Origin: DASQFI01 sp035633215
GTDB lineage: Bacteria; Acidobacteriota; Vicinamibacteria; Vicinamibacterales; SCN-69-37
Reading direction: 5' to 3'
Assembly (NCBI GenBank): GCA_035633215.1
Contig: DASQFI010000010.1
Coordinates: 186,001 to 250,000 of the forward strand
Length of the DNA stretch: 64,000 nucleotides
Of the stretch, positions 52,188 through 60,697 are shown piece by piece. The translations under genes were made by a program, and so were the position numbers. The first letter of the stretch is position 1, and each line of letters starts with the position of its first letter. Below the pieces are notes generated by a model, which saw only the letters and a list, made by a program, of their open reading frames with translations, had not been told where the DNA came from and made no database searches.

Positions 52188-54482
52188 ATGAGACGCGTCC
52201 CCTTGTGGTCCATCGCGGCCAGTGTCCTCGCGAGCATGGCCTCCTTTCTCTTCCATCCGGCGGGATTCGATCCGGTGGCCGCCCAGACGAGAGCGACTGC
52301 TGCCAACGTGCCGGTGATCCCGCACGAAGCGGTCGCCGGTTTCTTCAAGAACCCGCCGGGTATCTACACCGGCGAGAACATGGGGATTGCGACGAGCTCG
52401 AAGGGCGCGGTCTACATCTACCACCGTGCCTACGAGACCCGGTTGTTCGAGTACACGCCGCAGGGCGCGTTCGTGCGCGAGATTGGCCGGAACAATTACG
52501 GGTTTGCGTTCGCGCACTCGGTGCGGGTCGACGCCCAGGACAACATCTGGGCTGTCGACGAAGGCACCGACATGCTCATCAAGTTCAGCCCGACGGGGAA
52601 AGTGCTGATGACGATTGGCCGCCGCGAAGATCCGATCGCCATGCTGGCCAACATGCCGGGGGCGGGCAGCTTCCACGGCCGAAATGAGAAATACCGTTTC
52701 GGACGTCAGACCGACGTCGCCTTCGACCAGCAGGGCAACATCTTCGTGTCCGACGGCTACTTCGACGCACGGGTGGTGAAGTACGACAAGAACGGCCGGT
52801 TCGTCAAAGCGGTCGGCACGCGCGGCAACGGCAACCTCCAGTTCAATACGCCGCATTCGATCGCGACCGACTTCCAGGGAAACGTGTACGTCGGCGACCG
52901 TGGGAACGCGCGCGTTCAGGTGCTCGACAACGATCTGAACTGGAAAGCCAACTACGCGAACGTTGGCAATCCGTGGGCCGTGTGCGTCTCGGGCGGTCCC
53001 GGGCCGAAGAACCCGGGCAAGCAGTACCTCTACGTCTCCAACTCCTGGCCGGACAGCGCGCCGGCGGCCGCCGCCGAATTCACGGGCGAAGTCTACAAGA
53101 TGGAGCTGGATGGCACCATCGTCGGCAAGTTCGGGCGCGCCGGGAAAGCCGCGGGCGAGTTCGCGACGATCCATCAGATGGACTGCCGCGATCCGGACGT
53201 GATTTACACCGCCGAGATCAACAACTGGCGCTCGCAGAAGATCCTGTTGAAGCCAGGGGGACGGGGGTCGACTGTGGAAAACTCCAGGGACCGTGCATTG
53301 GAGGACTCGTCCGGCGAAGTCCCTGGAGTTTTCCACAGTCGACCCCCGTCCCCAGCATCGCTCGCCGGCCTTCAGAGCGGCGTTCCCGAGCTCCCCTTCG
53401 ACACCAATGCCGACTTTCTGAAGACGCCGAACGACCTCTACGTCGGCGAGATCGCCGGCGTTGGCGCCAATTCGAAGGGACAGATCTTCGTCTACACGCG
53501 AACGGGCCATCCCTATGCGACGCTTGGCGACAACCGCACGTTCTCGCGCGGCGGGTCACGCCTGTTCCAGTTCGATCAGACCGGCAAGTTCGTCCGTGAG
53601 CTGGGACAGGACGTGTACGGCTTCAACGCCGCCATCGGCTTGCGCGTCGACCCGCAGGACAACGTGTGGACGATCGACGCCGCGGCCAACCAGGTCGTGA
53701 AGTTCGATCCCGAGGGACGTGTCGCGCTCGTGCTCGGTCGCAAGCCGGAGACGATTGCCGTGCGACCGGCCCAGCCCGGTGGTGGCCGCGCCGGCGCGGC
53801 GCCCGCAACTCCACCGGCAACTCCGCCCGCAGCGCCGCCTCCCGCGGCAGCGACGCCTCCCGCACAGGGTCGAGGCGAGACGCCAGCCGGCCAGGCCGGT
53901 GGCCGTGGTGGCCGCGGCGGCGCGGCTGGATCGGGCACGCCGGGATCGAGCTTCAATCGTCCCGCCGATGTCGCGTGGGATCGGGCCGGCAACATCTACG
54001 TCGCCGACGGTCTCGGCAACAACAACCGCGTCGCGAAGTTCGACAAGGACGGCCGCTTCCTCACGCATTGGGGATCGACGGGATCCGGCCAGGGCCAGTT
54101 CAACGGCGTGAAAGCGATCGCCGTCGACGGGCAGGGCAACGTCTACGTCGCGGACACGGGCAACAAACGGATCCAGGTCTTCGACGAGCAAGGCACGTTC
54201 AAATTGGAGTTTGGCAACGTCGGCACGCCGATCGCGATGTGCCTGACACGCGGCCCCAATCAGTTTCTGTATATCTCACACGCCGGCAACGAGGACGGGA
54301 TGGAAGACGCCGCGATCTATAAGGTGCAGCTCGACGGCAAGATCGTGGGCCGATTCGGCTCGGCGGGGAAGCTGCCGAAAGAGTTCGGTCTGGCCAATTC
54401 CATCGACTGCCGCAGCGAGCAGGAGCTCCTGATCGGCGAGATGACCAACTGGCGCGTGCAGAAGGTCACGCTAAAGCGATAG
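52188..54482 (+). CDS. Fused double NHL-type beta-propeller protein, exported
   Basis: A 764-residue protein with a signal peptide (RRVPLWSIAASVLASMASFL). The first propeller (residues ~45-356) has repeats such as TGENMGIATSSKGAVYIYHRAYETRLFEY and HSVRVDAQDNIWAVDEGTDMLIKFSPTGKV, ending AEINNWRSQKILLKP. A palindrome-derived linker (~357-388) follows, then a second paralogous propeller (PNDLYVGEIAGVGANSKGQIFVY...GLRVDPQDNVWTIDAAANQVVKFDPEGRV), ending EMTNWRVQKVTLKR. The second half also contains an Ala/Pro/Gly-rich insertion (~525-600). Each half alone looks like a complete NHL protein of the peptidylglycine-lyase-like type, so the gene is a recent fusion. The function may be carbohydrate or ligand binding and is unknown. 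Confidence 0.85.
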   Translation: MRRVPLWSIAASVLASMASFLFHPAGFDPVAAQTRATAANVPVIPHEAVAGFFKNPPGIYTGENMGIATSSKGAVYIYHRAYETRLFEYTPQGAFVREIGRNNYGFAFAHSVRVDAQDNIWAVDEGTDMLIKFSPTGKVLMTIGRREDPIAMLANMPGAGSFHGRNEKYRFGRQTDVAFDQQGNIFVSDGYFDARVVKYDKNGRFVKAVGTRGNGNLQFNTPHSIATDFQGNVYVGDRGNARVQVLDNDLNWKANYANVGNPWAVCVSGGPGPKNPGKQYLYVSNSWPDSAPAAAAEFTGEVYKMELDGTIVGKFGRAGKAAGEFATIHQMDCRDPDVIYTAEINNWRSQKILLKPGGRGSTVENSRDRALEDSSGEVPGVFHSRPPSPASLAGLQSGVPELPFDTNADFLKTPNDLYVGEIAGVGANSKGQIFVYTRTGHPYATLGDNRTFSRGGSRLFQFDQTGKFVRELGQDVYGFNAAIGLRVDPQDNVWTIDAAANQVVKFDPEGRVALVLGRKPETIAVRPAQPGGGRAGAAPATPPATPPAAPPPAAATPPAQGRGETPAGQAGGRGGRGGAAGSGTPGSSFNRPADVAWDRAGNIYVADGLGNNNRVAKFDKDGRFLTHWGSTGSGQGQFNGVKAIAVDGQGNVYVADTGNKRIQVFDEQGTFKLEFGNVGTPIAMCLTRGPNQFLYISHAGNEDGMEDAAIYKVQLDGKIVGRFGSAGKLPKEFGLANSIDCRSEQELLIGEMTNWRVQKVTLKR
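53257..53353. repeat. Perfect 35-bp-arm palindrome inserted in frame between two NHL units
   Basis: Left arm 53257-53291 and right arm 53319-53353 are perfect reverse complements, beginning GGGGACGGGGGTCGACTGTG, with a 27-base spacer. It is read through as a linker. Everything on its left matches a complete propeller with its usual end, and everything on its right matches the start of a mature second propeller. It has therefore removed a stop codon, the intergenic DNA and a signal peptide. Confidence 0.85.
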
Positions 54483-54519
54483 GTCCACGAGGTTCGGAAC
54501 CCCTCCCGGAACCGGGCCG

Positions 54520-54586
54520 AGACTCCTCTTGACAACCTAAATGTTGCGGGTACATCCTGAGAAGACTCCTCTTGTTACCCTAAATG
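54520..54586 (+). promoter_or_regulatory. Tandem promoter/operator repeats before padR
   Basis: A 24-base unit occurs twice, at 54520-54543 and 54563-54586 (AGACTCCTCTTG then ACCTAAATG or CCCTAAATG), with three mismatches and a 43-base period. The first contains TTGACA (54529-54534), a perfect -35. The repeats are probably binding sites for the PadR protein encoded 8 bases downstream. Confidence 0.5.
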
Positions 54587-54593
54587 AGCCCGC

Positions 54594-54920
54594 GTGGAAA
54601 AGCTGGACGTCCCGCAAGGCACGCTCGACCTGATGATCCTGACGATCCTGACTCGTGAGCCGATGCACGGGTACGGGATCGCGCAGAAGCTCGCCGCCCT
54701 GAGCCATGACAGCTTCCAGGTCAACCCCGGATCGCTCTTTCCCTCGCTGTACCGATTGGAACAGGACGGCAAGCTCAAGGCCGAGTGGCGGCCGACGGAG
54801 AACAATCGGAAGGCCAAGTACTACCGCCTGACGGCGGCTGGAAAGAAACAGCTCGAGCAGCACCGAGAGCGTTGGGATCGCATTGCGTTTGCGATCACAA
54901 GCGTCCTGGAGGGCGCGTGA
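54594..54920 (+). CDS. PadR-family transcriptional regulator
   Basis: A 108-residue PadR protein: DVPQGTLDLMILTILTREPMHGYGIAQKLAALSHDSFQVNPGSLFPSLYRLEQDGKLKAEW is the complete winged helix, with C-terminal YYRLTAAGKKQLEQHRERWDRI as in PadR subfamily 1. GTG start; its stop overlaps the start of the ADOP permease (GTGA). It is likely the repressor of the operon via the tandem repeats upstream. Confidence 0.93.
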   Translation: MEKLDVPQGTLDLMILTILTREPMHGYGIAQKLAALSHDSFQVNPGSLFPSLYRLEQDGKLKAEWRPTENNRKAKYYRLTAAGKKQLEQHRERWDRIAFAITSVLEGA

Positions 54921-57574
54921 CGCTCCTGCATCGGATCCTCTCGGTGACGCGCCGGCTGATCCGGCCCAATCGGGCCGAGCGCGAGCTCGACGACGAGCTG
55001 CAGGGGTTCATCGACGTGTCGGTGACCGACAAGATGCGAGACGGCATTCCGGCCGCCGAGGCGCGGCGGCTTGCCCTCCTCGAGTTGGGCGGCGTCGAAC
55101 AGGCCAAGGAACGTGTCCGCACCTATCAGTACGGCGCCTGGTTGGACGAGGCCGGTCGGGACGCGAAGTACGCCTGGCGAATGTTCGCCCGGCAGCCCGG
55201 ATTTACTGCGGTGGTGGTGCTGACGCTCACGCTTGGTATCGGCGCCAACACTGCGGTGTTCAGTCTGATCGACGCGCTGATGCTCCGTTGGCTGCCTGTG
55301 CGATCGCCACATGAACTGGTGCAGCTGTCGATCAGCTCCGATGAGAACGACGCGTCGGTGAGCCTGTCGTATCCGATCGTCGGAGCGCTGGCGGCGCAGG
55401 GCGAGATCTTCGCCGGCGTCACAGGATTCAACACGGCCACGTTCGACGTCGGGACGCCCGGCGCGGTCGCGAAGGTTCCCGGCGCACTGGTCACCGGCGC
55501 CTACTATGAGACGTTGGATCTCGATCCCGTCATCGGCCGGCTGCTGACACCCGCGGATGACCGGCCCGGCGCGCCCCTGGTCGCGGTGCTCAGCTACGGA
55601 TATTGGGTGCGTCAGTTCGCGCGTCGACCAGACATCGTCGGCCAGTCGATTCTTCTGAACGGCGTCGTGGTCGACATCGTCGGCGTCAGTCCGCGCGGGT
55701 TCGTTGGCGCTGAAGTCGGCGCGATTGCCGACGTCACGGTTCCGGTCGCGGCGCTGCCGCGGCTCGATCCGCCAATGAAGGCTCTGCTCGGACCGGGCAA
55801 TTTCTGGCTCCGTGTCCTCGCGCGGCCCAGGACGGGGTTGTCCGCCGCGGATGCCGAGGCGAGGTTTGCCACCGCCTGGCCTCGGATCTCCGAGCCGGTG
55901 ATTCCAGCGCACTGGCCGGCGTCGCGGCGAAAGGAACTTGCCGACGCGTCGTTCCGGTTTTCGCCGGGCGGGACCGGATGGACGTTTCTGCGCGAGCGGT
56001 ATGCGACGCCGCTCTTCGTGCTGATGGGCGTAGCGGCGCTGGTAATGCTGATCGCGTGCGCCAATGTCGCGAGTCTCCTGCTCGCGCGGGCGTCAGCCAG
56101 ACGGCGTGAGATTGGCGTGCGGCTGGCCATCGGCGCCGGCCGTGGCCGCGTGGTGCGGCAGCTGATGATCGAGAGCACGCTGCTGTCGTCCACAGGCGCG
56201 CTGCTCGGCCTGGGGTTCGCGTGGCTGTCGGGCCGTGTCCTGGTCGGCATGATTTCGACCGGCCCGATCCCGGTCGAGTTCGATCTGACGCCGAACTGGC
56301 ACATGCTCGGCTTCACCACGGCGGTGGCCGTCGCGACCGCCGTCGCGTTCGGCGTCGCGCCCGCGCTGTACGCCACCGCGGACGGCCCGGCCCCGGCGCT
56401 CCGGGTCGACACACGAACGACCGCGTCCCGGTCGCGGCTCCTGCCGTCGCTTGTGAGCGCACAAGTCGCACTTTCGCTGGTGCTGCTGGTCGGCGCCGGT
56501 CTCTTCTCCCGCACGTTGCACAATCTCCAGACCTTCGATTCCGGGTTCACCGCGGCCGATGTGCTGGTGGTGGATCTGCCGTCGCCGCGCGCGGCCGCGC
56601 CTCAGGAGCTCGTCGAGGCGATTCAAGGCATTCCAGGCGTGGTCTCGGCGAGCGTGTCGACGCACACGCCCCTCAGCGGATCCACCTGGAGCGACCCGGT
56701 GGTCCCCGCGGGCCAGCCGATCCCGGACAGAGACACCGCGCTGTTCGTTGGAGTGGGTCCCGGTTTCTTCGAGACCATGCGCATTCCGCTGCTCTCCGGC
56801 CGGTCCTTCACGATTCAGGACTCGGCACACAGCCCTGGCATCGCCGTCGTCAATGAACGGTTCGCGCAGCGCTTCTTTCCTAAGCAGAACCCGATCGGGC
56901 AGCGTCTCTCGGCGAGCGTCATGGGCCAGAAGAGAGATCTCACGATCGTCGGGCTGGCCAGAAACGTGAATGCGACGAGCTTCCGCGTTGCACCGCCCTC
57001 AACGGTGTACGTCGCGCACGCGCAGCTCCCCGGCGAGCCTGGAGCCATCCTCGAGATTCGTGCGGGTGGTCCGACAGGGCCAGTCGCTTCGGCGGTGCGC
57101 GAGCGGCTTCGATCGAAGCTGCCGTCCGCGCCGATCGAGGTCAGGTTGTTGTCGGCGCAGGTCGACGCCACGATGGTTCAGGAGCGGATGATGGCGACGT
57201 TGTCGGCCGCGTTCGGTCTCCTGGCCCTGGTGCTCGCGTGCATCGGACTCTACGGTCTGCTCGCGTACGGCGTCGCGCGGCGGGTCAAGGAAATGGGGAT
57301 TCGCCTCGCGCTCGGCGCGCAGCGGCGGCGTGTGACCGCGCTCGTGCTGTGGAGCGCCGCCAGGCTCGTGCTGGTCGGGATCGCCGTTGGGCTTCCCGTG
57401 GCGTGGACGGCGTCACGATGGATCGAATCGTTGCTGTTCAACCTGAATCCGCGCGATCCGGCGGCCGCAGCCTTCGCCGTCGTCGCGCTTGCGGCCACGG
57501 CACTGCTCGCGGCATATCTGCCCGCGCGTCGTGCGGCTCGCGTGGATCCGCTCGTGGCGCTGCGGCACGAGTAG
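54917..57574 (+). CDS. ADOP-type ABC transporter permease with prefix domain (type 1)
   Basis: An 885-residue membrane protein: prefix domain RAERELDDELQGFIDVSVTDKMRDGIPAAEARRLALLELGG, first helix and signature YAWRMFARQPGFTAVVVLTLTLGIGANTAVFSLIDALML, MacB-like periplasmic domain, LIACANVASLLLARASARRREIGVRLAIGAGRGRVVRQL, second unit and the end RVKEMGIRLALGAQRRRVTALVL...ARRAARVDPLVALRHE. Coupled to padR by a GTGA overlap. The cargo is not known. The stop codon TAG and the convergent sugar-transferase stop form the palindrome TAGCGCTA. Confidence 0.92.
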   Translation: MTLLHRILSVTRRLIRPNRAERELDDELQGFIDVSVTDKMRDGIPAAEARRLALLELGGVEQAKERVRTYQYGAWLDEAGRDAKYAWRMFARQPGFTAVVVLTLTLGIGANTAVFSLIDALMLRWLPVRSPHELVQLSISSDENDASVSLSYPIVGALAAQGEIFAGVTGFNTATFDVGTPGAVAKVPGALVTGAYYETLDLDPVIGRLLTPADDRPGAPLVAVLSYGYWVRQFARRPDIVGQSILLNGVVVDIVGVSPRGFVGAEVGAIADVTVPVAALPRLDPPMKALLGPGNFWLRVLARPRTGLSAADAEARFATAWPRISEPVIPAHWPASRRKELADASFRFSPGGTGWTFLRERYATPLFVLMGVAALVMLIACANVASLLLARASARRREIGVRLAIGAGRGRVVRQLMIESTLLSSTGALLGLGFAWLSGRVLVGMISTGPIPVEFDLTPNWHMLGFTTAVAVATAVAFGVAPALYATADGPAPALRVDTRTTASRSRLLPSLVSAQVALSLVLLVGAGLFSRTLHNLQTFDSGFTAADVLVVDLPSPRAAAPQELVEAIQGIPGVVSASVSTHTPLSGSTWSDPVVPAGQPIPDRDTALFVGVGPGFFETMRIPLLSGRSFTIQDSAHSPGIAVVNERFAQRFFPKQNPIGQRLSASVMGQKRDLTIVGLARNVNATSFRVAPPSTVYVAHAQLPGEPGAILEIRAGGPTGPVASAVRERLRSKLPSAPIEVRLLSAQVDATMVQERMMATLSAAFGLLALVLACIGLYGLLAYGVARRVKEMGIRLALGAQRRRVTALVLWSAARLVLVGIAVGLPVAWTASRWIESLLFNLNPRDPAAAAFAVVALAATALLAAYLPARRAARVDPLVALRHE

Positions 57575-57576
57575 CG

Positions 57577-58164
57577 CTAGGCCCGCGCTTCCTTGCCACG
57601 CCTCCGTGGCGATGCGAGGCTCGATGAGCGGACCCATTGCTGCACGCGCGCTTTCCCGAACGCGTTGACCGCAAACGACAGCGCAATCAACTGGCAATCG
57701 AGCAGCGGGCGCCAGCGCGCAATATAGGCGCGGTCGAATGCCAGCGACTCCTGACCCGATTGCGCGCCGACGATCTGCGCGAGGCCGGTCAGCCCTGGAC
57801 GCTGACTCCACCGGAAATCGAACTCGGCCCCGGCCCATCCGAGCCGCTGGACGTCGGCGTCGGTGAGCGGGCGAGGGCCGACGGCGCTCATGTCGCCGCG
57901 CAGGATATTAATGAACTGCGGGATCTCGTCGAGTCCGGTGGCGCGCAGCAGGCGGCCGATCCGGGTGACGCGGCCGTCGCGCATCGAGCGGAACTTCAGG
58001 ATCGAGAATGGCCGCCGGCGGTAGCCGAGCCGTGTCTGTCTGAACAGCACCGGCCGCCCGTCGCCGGCGAGCACCGCGAGAGCGACGATCGCCAGCGCCG
58101 GGGCAAAGACGAGGAGCCCGGCGCACGCGCCGGCCAAATCGAAGAGACGTTTCGGCCTTGACAT
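57577..58164 (-). CDS. Bacterial sugar transferase (polyprenyl-phosphate glycosyl-1-phosphate transferase)
   Basis: A 195-residue membrane-associated enzyme: KRLFDLAGACAGLLVFAPALAIVALAVLAGDGRPVLFRQTRLGYRRRPFSILKFRSMRDG is the PF02397 signature, with DEIPQFINILRGDMSAVGPRPL downstream. It is the short form with only one N-terminal hydrophobic segment. It starts a lipid-linked oligosaccharide by moving a sugar phosphate to undecaprenyl phosphate. The following divergent gene is a B12 radical SAM enzyme. Confidence 0.88.
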   Translation of the reverse strand: MSRPKRLFDLAGACAGLLVFAPALAIVALAVLAGDGRPVLFRQTRLGYRRRPFSILKFRSMRDGRVTRIGRLLRATGLDEIPQFINILRGDMSAVGPRPLTDADVQRLGWAGAEFDFRWSQRPGLTGLAQIVGAQSGQESLAFDRAYIARWRPLLDCQLIALSFAVNAFGKARVQQWVRSSSLASPRRRGKEARA

Positions 58165-58172
58165 TGGCTATT

Positions 58173-58189
58173 ACTTTACAATACAAAGT
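58173..58189 (+). promoter_or_regulatory. Candidate operator ACTTTACAATACAAAGT (second copy)
   Basis: This is the reverse complement of the 4500-4516 site apart from the central base. It lies between the divergent sugar-transferase and B12 radical SAM starts and overlaps a TATACA -10-like sequence (58189-58194), so one regulator could control both. Confidence 0.45.
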
Positions 58190-58224
58190 ATACACGACGC
58201 CGGTCATGAGACCGTCTGCCAAAT

Positions 58225-59652
58225 ATGCGCCCACTGCGCGTCAAGTTCATCCTCCCGGCCCTGACCGAGGCCACGAGCCCGTACTGGCGGCCCATCAAAT
58301 ACTCCCTGTTTCCGCCGCTGGGCTTGGCGACGCTCGCCGCGTATCTGTCGCCCGACGACGAGGCGGTGATCGAGGACGAGCACGTCGCGCCGCTTCAATT
58401 TGGCGAGTGCCCCGACCTCGTCGTGATCCAGGTCTACATCACGAACGCCCGCCGCGCGTATCAGTTGGCTGACCACTACCGCGCCAGAGGGGCGTTCGTC
58501 ATTCTCGGCGGACTTCACGTCACGTCGCTTCCCGATGAAGCCGCTCCGCACGCCGATGCGATCTTCCTCGGCCCAGGCGAGCAGACCTTCCCCCGCTTCC
58601 TGGAAGATTACAGGGGCGGGCGTCCCGAGCGCCGGTACGTGTCGACGTCTGGCCGGACGCTCGATCGAGTGCCGCCCATTCGGCGCGACCTCATCGCCCG
58701 GCGCAAATACCTGGTCCCCAACTCCATCGTCGTCACGCGCGGCTGCCCGCAGCACTGCGACTTCTGCTACAAGGACGCCTTCTTCGAGGGCGGCCGGTCC
58801 TTCTACACGCAGCAGGTCGACGACGCGCTCGCGGAGATCTCGAGGCTCCCCGGGCGGCATCTGTATTTCCTCGACGATCATCTGCTGGGCAATCCGCGAT
58901 TCTCCGCGGCGCTCTTCGACGGCATGCGCGGTATGAAGCGTCTCTTCCAGGGCGCGGCCACGGTCGACTCGATCCTGCGCGGCGATCTGATCGAGCGGGC
59001 GGCGGAGGCGGGGCTGCGCAGCATCTTCGTCGGATTCGAAACGCTGACGCCGGGCAACCTCGCCCGGAGCAACAAGCGCCAGAATCTCGGCCGCGACTAC
59101 GCCGCGGTGACCAACCGCCTGCACGCGCTCGGGATCATGATCAACGGCAGTTTCGTGTTTGGCATGGACGATGACGGCACCGACGTGTTCAGGCGGACGG
59201 TGGACTGGGCGGTCGCGCACGGTGTCACGACCGCGACCTTTCACATTCAAACGCCGTATCCGGGGACCCGGCTGTTCGCGCGCATGGAGGCCGAAGGCCG
59301 GATCACCACGCGCGACTGGGATCTCTACGACACCCGCCAGGTCGTCTATCGTCCGGCGCGGCTGACGCCGGAGGCATTGAAGACTGGATACGACTGGGCG
59401 TATCGCGAGTTCTACCGCTGGCCGTCGATCGCCCGTGGCTCGCTCGCGCATGGATCGATCAAGCACCAGGCCAAGCATTTTTTCTATGCCGCCGGATGGA
59501 AGAAGTTCGAGCCGCTGTGGGACCTCGTCATCCGGGCGAAGCAGCTTCCCGCCATGACGCCGATGCTCGAAAGCGTGCTGTCGAAGGTCACGGCTCAGCG
59601 CGAGGGGCGGCGAGCCGCCAGTCGAAGCGCTCCGGCCCTAGAGATTACGTGA
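58225..59652 (+). CDS. B12-binding radical SAM protein
   Basis: A 475-residue enzyme. The N-terminal ~140 residues form a cobalamin-binding Rossmann domain (FPPLGLATLAAYLSPDDEAVIED, VIQVYITNARRAYQLADHYRARGAFVILGGLHVTSLPDEA, LGPGEQTFPRFL). The radical SAM core follows with CxxxCxxC as CPQHCDFC, then FLDDHLLGN, SIFVGFETL and GSFVFGMDDDGTDVFRRTVDWAV. Such enzymes methylate unactivated carbons or rearrange skeletons; the substrate is unknown, although the neighbouring glycosyl-phosphate transferase hints at an envelope product. Ends with a disordered tail. Confidence 0.88.
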   Translation: MRPLRVKFILPALTEATSPYWRPIKYSLFPPLGLATLAAYLSPDDEAVIEDEHVAPLQFGECPDLVVIQVYITNARRAYQLADHYRARGAFVILGGLHVTSLPDEAAPHADAIFLGPGEQTFPRFLEDYRGGRPERRYVSTSGRTLDRVPPIRRDLIARRKYLVPNSIVVTRGCPQHCDFCYKDAFFEGGRSFYTQQVDDALAEISRLPGRHLYFLDDHLLGNPRFSAALFDGMRGMKRLFQGAATVDSILRGDLIERAAEAGLRSIFVGFETLTPGNLARSNKRQNLGRDYAAVTNRLHALGIMINGSFVFGMDDDGTDVFRRTVDWAVAHGVTTATFHIQTPYPGTRLFARMEAEGRITTRDWDLYDTRQVVYRPARLTPEALKTGYDWAYREFYRWPSIARGSLAHGSIKHQAKHFFYAAGWKKFEPLWDLVIRAKQLPAMTPMLESVLSKVTAQREGRRAASRSAPALEIT

Positions 59653-59840
59653 CCTGACGTCGCCCTGAAGATCATCAGCACTACCCCTTCCTCCGATATT
59701 GTTGACCGGGGCATGTCGAGACGCGGCCGCGTGCTCCGACTTACCCATGAACGCGCGCTCAATCCAGGGCGTGCGAACCGAAAACAAAGGCCGCGCCGCG
59801 GGCGCGGACGAAGTCCCCCATCAAAAGAGGAGCCGAGGTC

Positions 59841-59981
59841 ATGAAGTACATGCTGATGATGAACACCCCGCGCGGCGGGTCCTACGCGATCTTGAAATGG
59901 CCGCAGAAGGACATCCAGGCGCACATCGGGTTCATGAAGAACTTCGCGAAACAACTCAGCCAGTCTGGTGAGCGCGGCTGA
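59841..59981 (+). pseudogene. Truncated YCII-family (DGPF) gene
   Basis: ATG 59841, preceded by AGAGGAG, opens a 46-residue frame: MKYMLMMNTPRGGSYAILKW then PQKDIQAHIGFMKNFAKQLSQSGERG. This is the N-terminal third of a YCII/DGPF domain protein (normally 110-140 residues), which often accompanies ECF sigma factors. The rest is missing. The surrounding ~400 bases between 59653 and 60049 hold nothing else I can identify. Confidence 0.6.
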
Positions 59982-60027
59982 GCGAGGCTGAACCGCGGGC
60001 GTGAAGCGTCGGACCGTTCCCGTGGTG

Positions 60028-60054
60028 AGTATGGTAGTATTGCCACAGTATGGT
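60028..60054 (+). promoter_or_regulatory. Direct repeat over the antitoxin start
   Basis: AGTATGGT occurs at 60028-60035 and 60047-60054, the second covering the ATG at 60050. Direct or inverted repeats at this position are usual binding sites of ribbon-helix-helix antitoxins. Confidence 0.3.
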
Positions 60055-60325
60055 CAAAGCCACGTTTTCGCTCGACGACGAGACGATGGCGCGGCTGCGG
60101 CGGACCGCCGAGCGTCTGGGCAAGGCGCAAAGCCACGTCGTTCGTGAGGCCGTCGCCGAATACGCGACCCGCGCGGATCGACTGAGCGAAGGCGAGCGCG
60201 CGCACCTGCTCGGGGTGCTAGACGCGCTGGCGGGCCGGCCGGCGGGTCGGACCGCACGCGATGTCGACGTGGAGATCCGCGCCGTCCGCGCGGCTCGGCG
60301 TCGGGGCGGCCGCCGATCGGCATGA
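60050..60325 (+). CDS. Ribbon-helix-helix (CopG-like) antitoxin
   Basis: A 91-residue protein: VKATFSLDDETMARLRRTAERLGKAQSHVVREAVAEYATR is a standard ribbon-helix-helix. The rest is basic and would bind the toxin. Its stop overlaps the PIN toxin ATG (ATGA). Confidence 0.86.
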   Translation: MVKATFSLDDETMARLRRTAERLGKAQSHVVREAVAEYATRADRLSEGERAHLLGVLDALAGRPAGRTARDVDVEIRAVRAARRRGGRRSA

Positions 60326-60696
60326 TCGTTCACGTCGATACGTCCGCCCTCATCGACGCCCTGACCGGTCCGCGGCGCGCCCTTCCCACGCTCACCGCGA
60401 TCGTCGAGGACGGTCACCGCATTGCGCTGTCGAGTCTGGTGCTGTTCGAATGGCTGCGCGGACCGCGGGTGCGCGCCGAGCTCGCGGCCCAGGAATCGTT
60501 GCTGCCGCGCGAAGCGGCTGTGCCGTTCTCGGCCGCGGAAGCGAGCCTGGCCGCGTCGCTGTACACGCGGCTGGCGCGCCCGCGAGGGCGCGAGATCGAT
60601 CTGGCAATTGCGGCGTGCGCGCTGATTCAGGATGCGGCGCTCTGGACGCTCAACCCGCAGGACTTTCGCGACGTGCCCGGGCTGCGGCTCGTGTAA
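60322..60696 (+). CDS. PIN-domain toxin (VapC-like)
   Basis: A 124-residue PIN nuclease: IVHVDTSALIDALTG (Asp), SSLVLFEWLRGPRV (Glu), GREIDLAIAACALIQDA (Asp) and LWTLNPQDFRDVPGLRLV. It forms a toxin-antitoxin module with the upstream gene. Its stop lies 1 base before a palindrome (60698-60745). Confidence 0.9.
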   Translation: MIVHVDTSALIDALTGPRRALPTLTAIVEDGHRIALSSLVLFEWLRGPRVRAELAAQESLLPREAAVPFSAAEASLAASLYTRLARPRGREIDLAIAACALIQDAALWTLNPQDFRDVPGLRLV

Positions 60697-60697
60697 A

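Noticed and set aside
57572..57579. TAGCGCTA palindrome joining two convergent stop codons as a special element
   Set aside because: Eight bases is too short to exclude chance; it is simply two close stop codons in a GC-rich genome.
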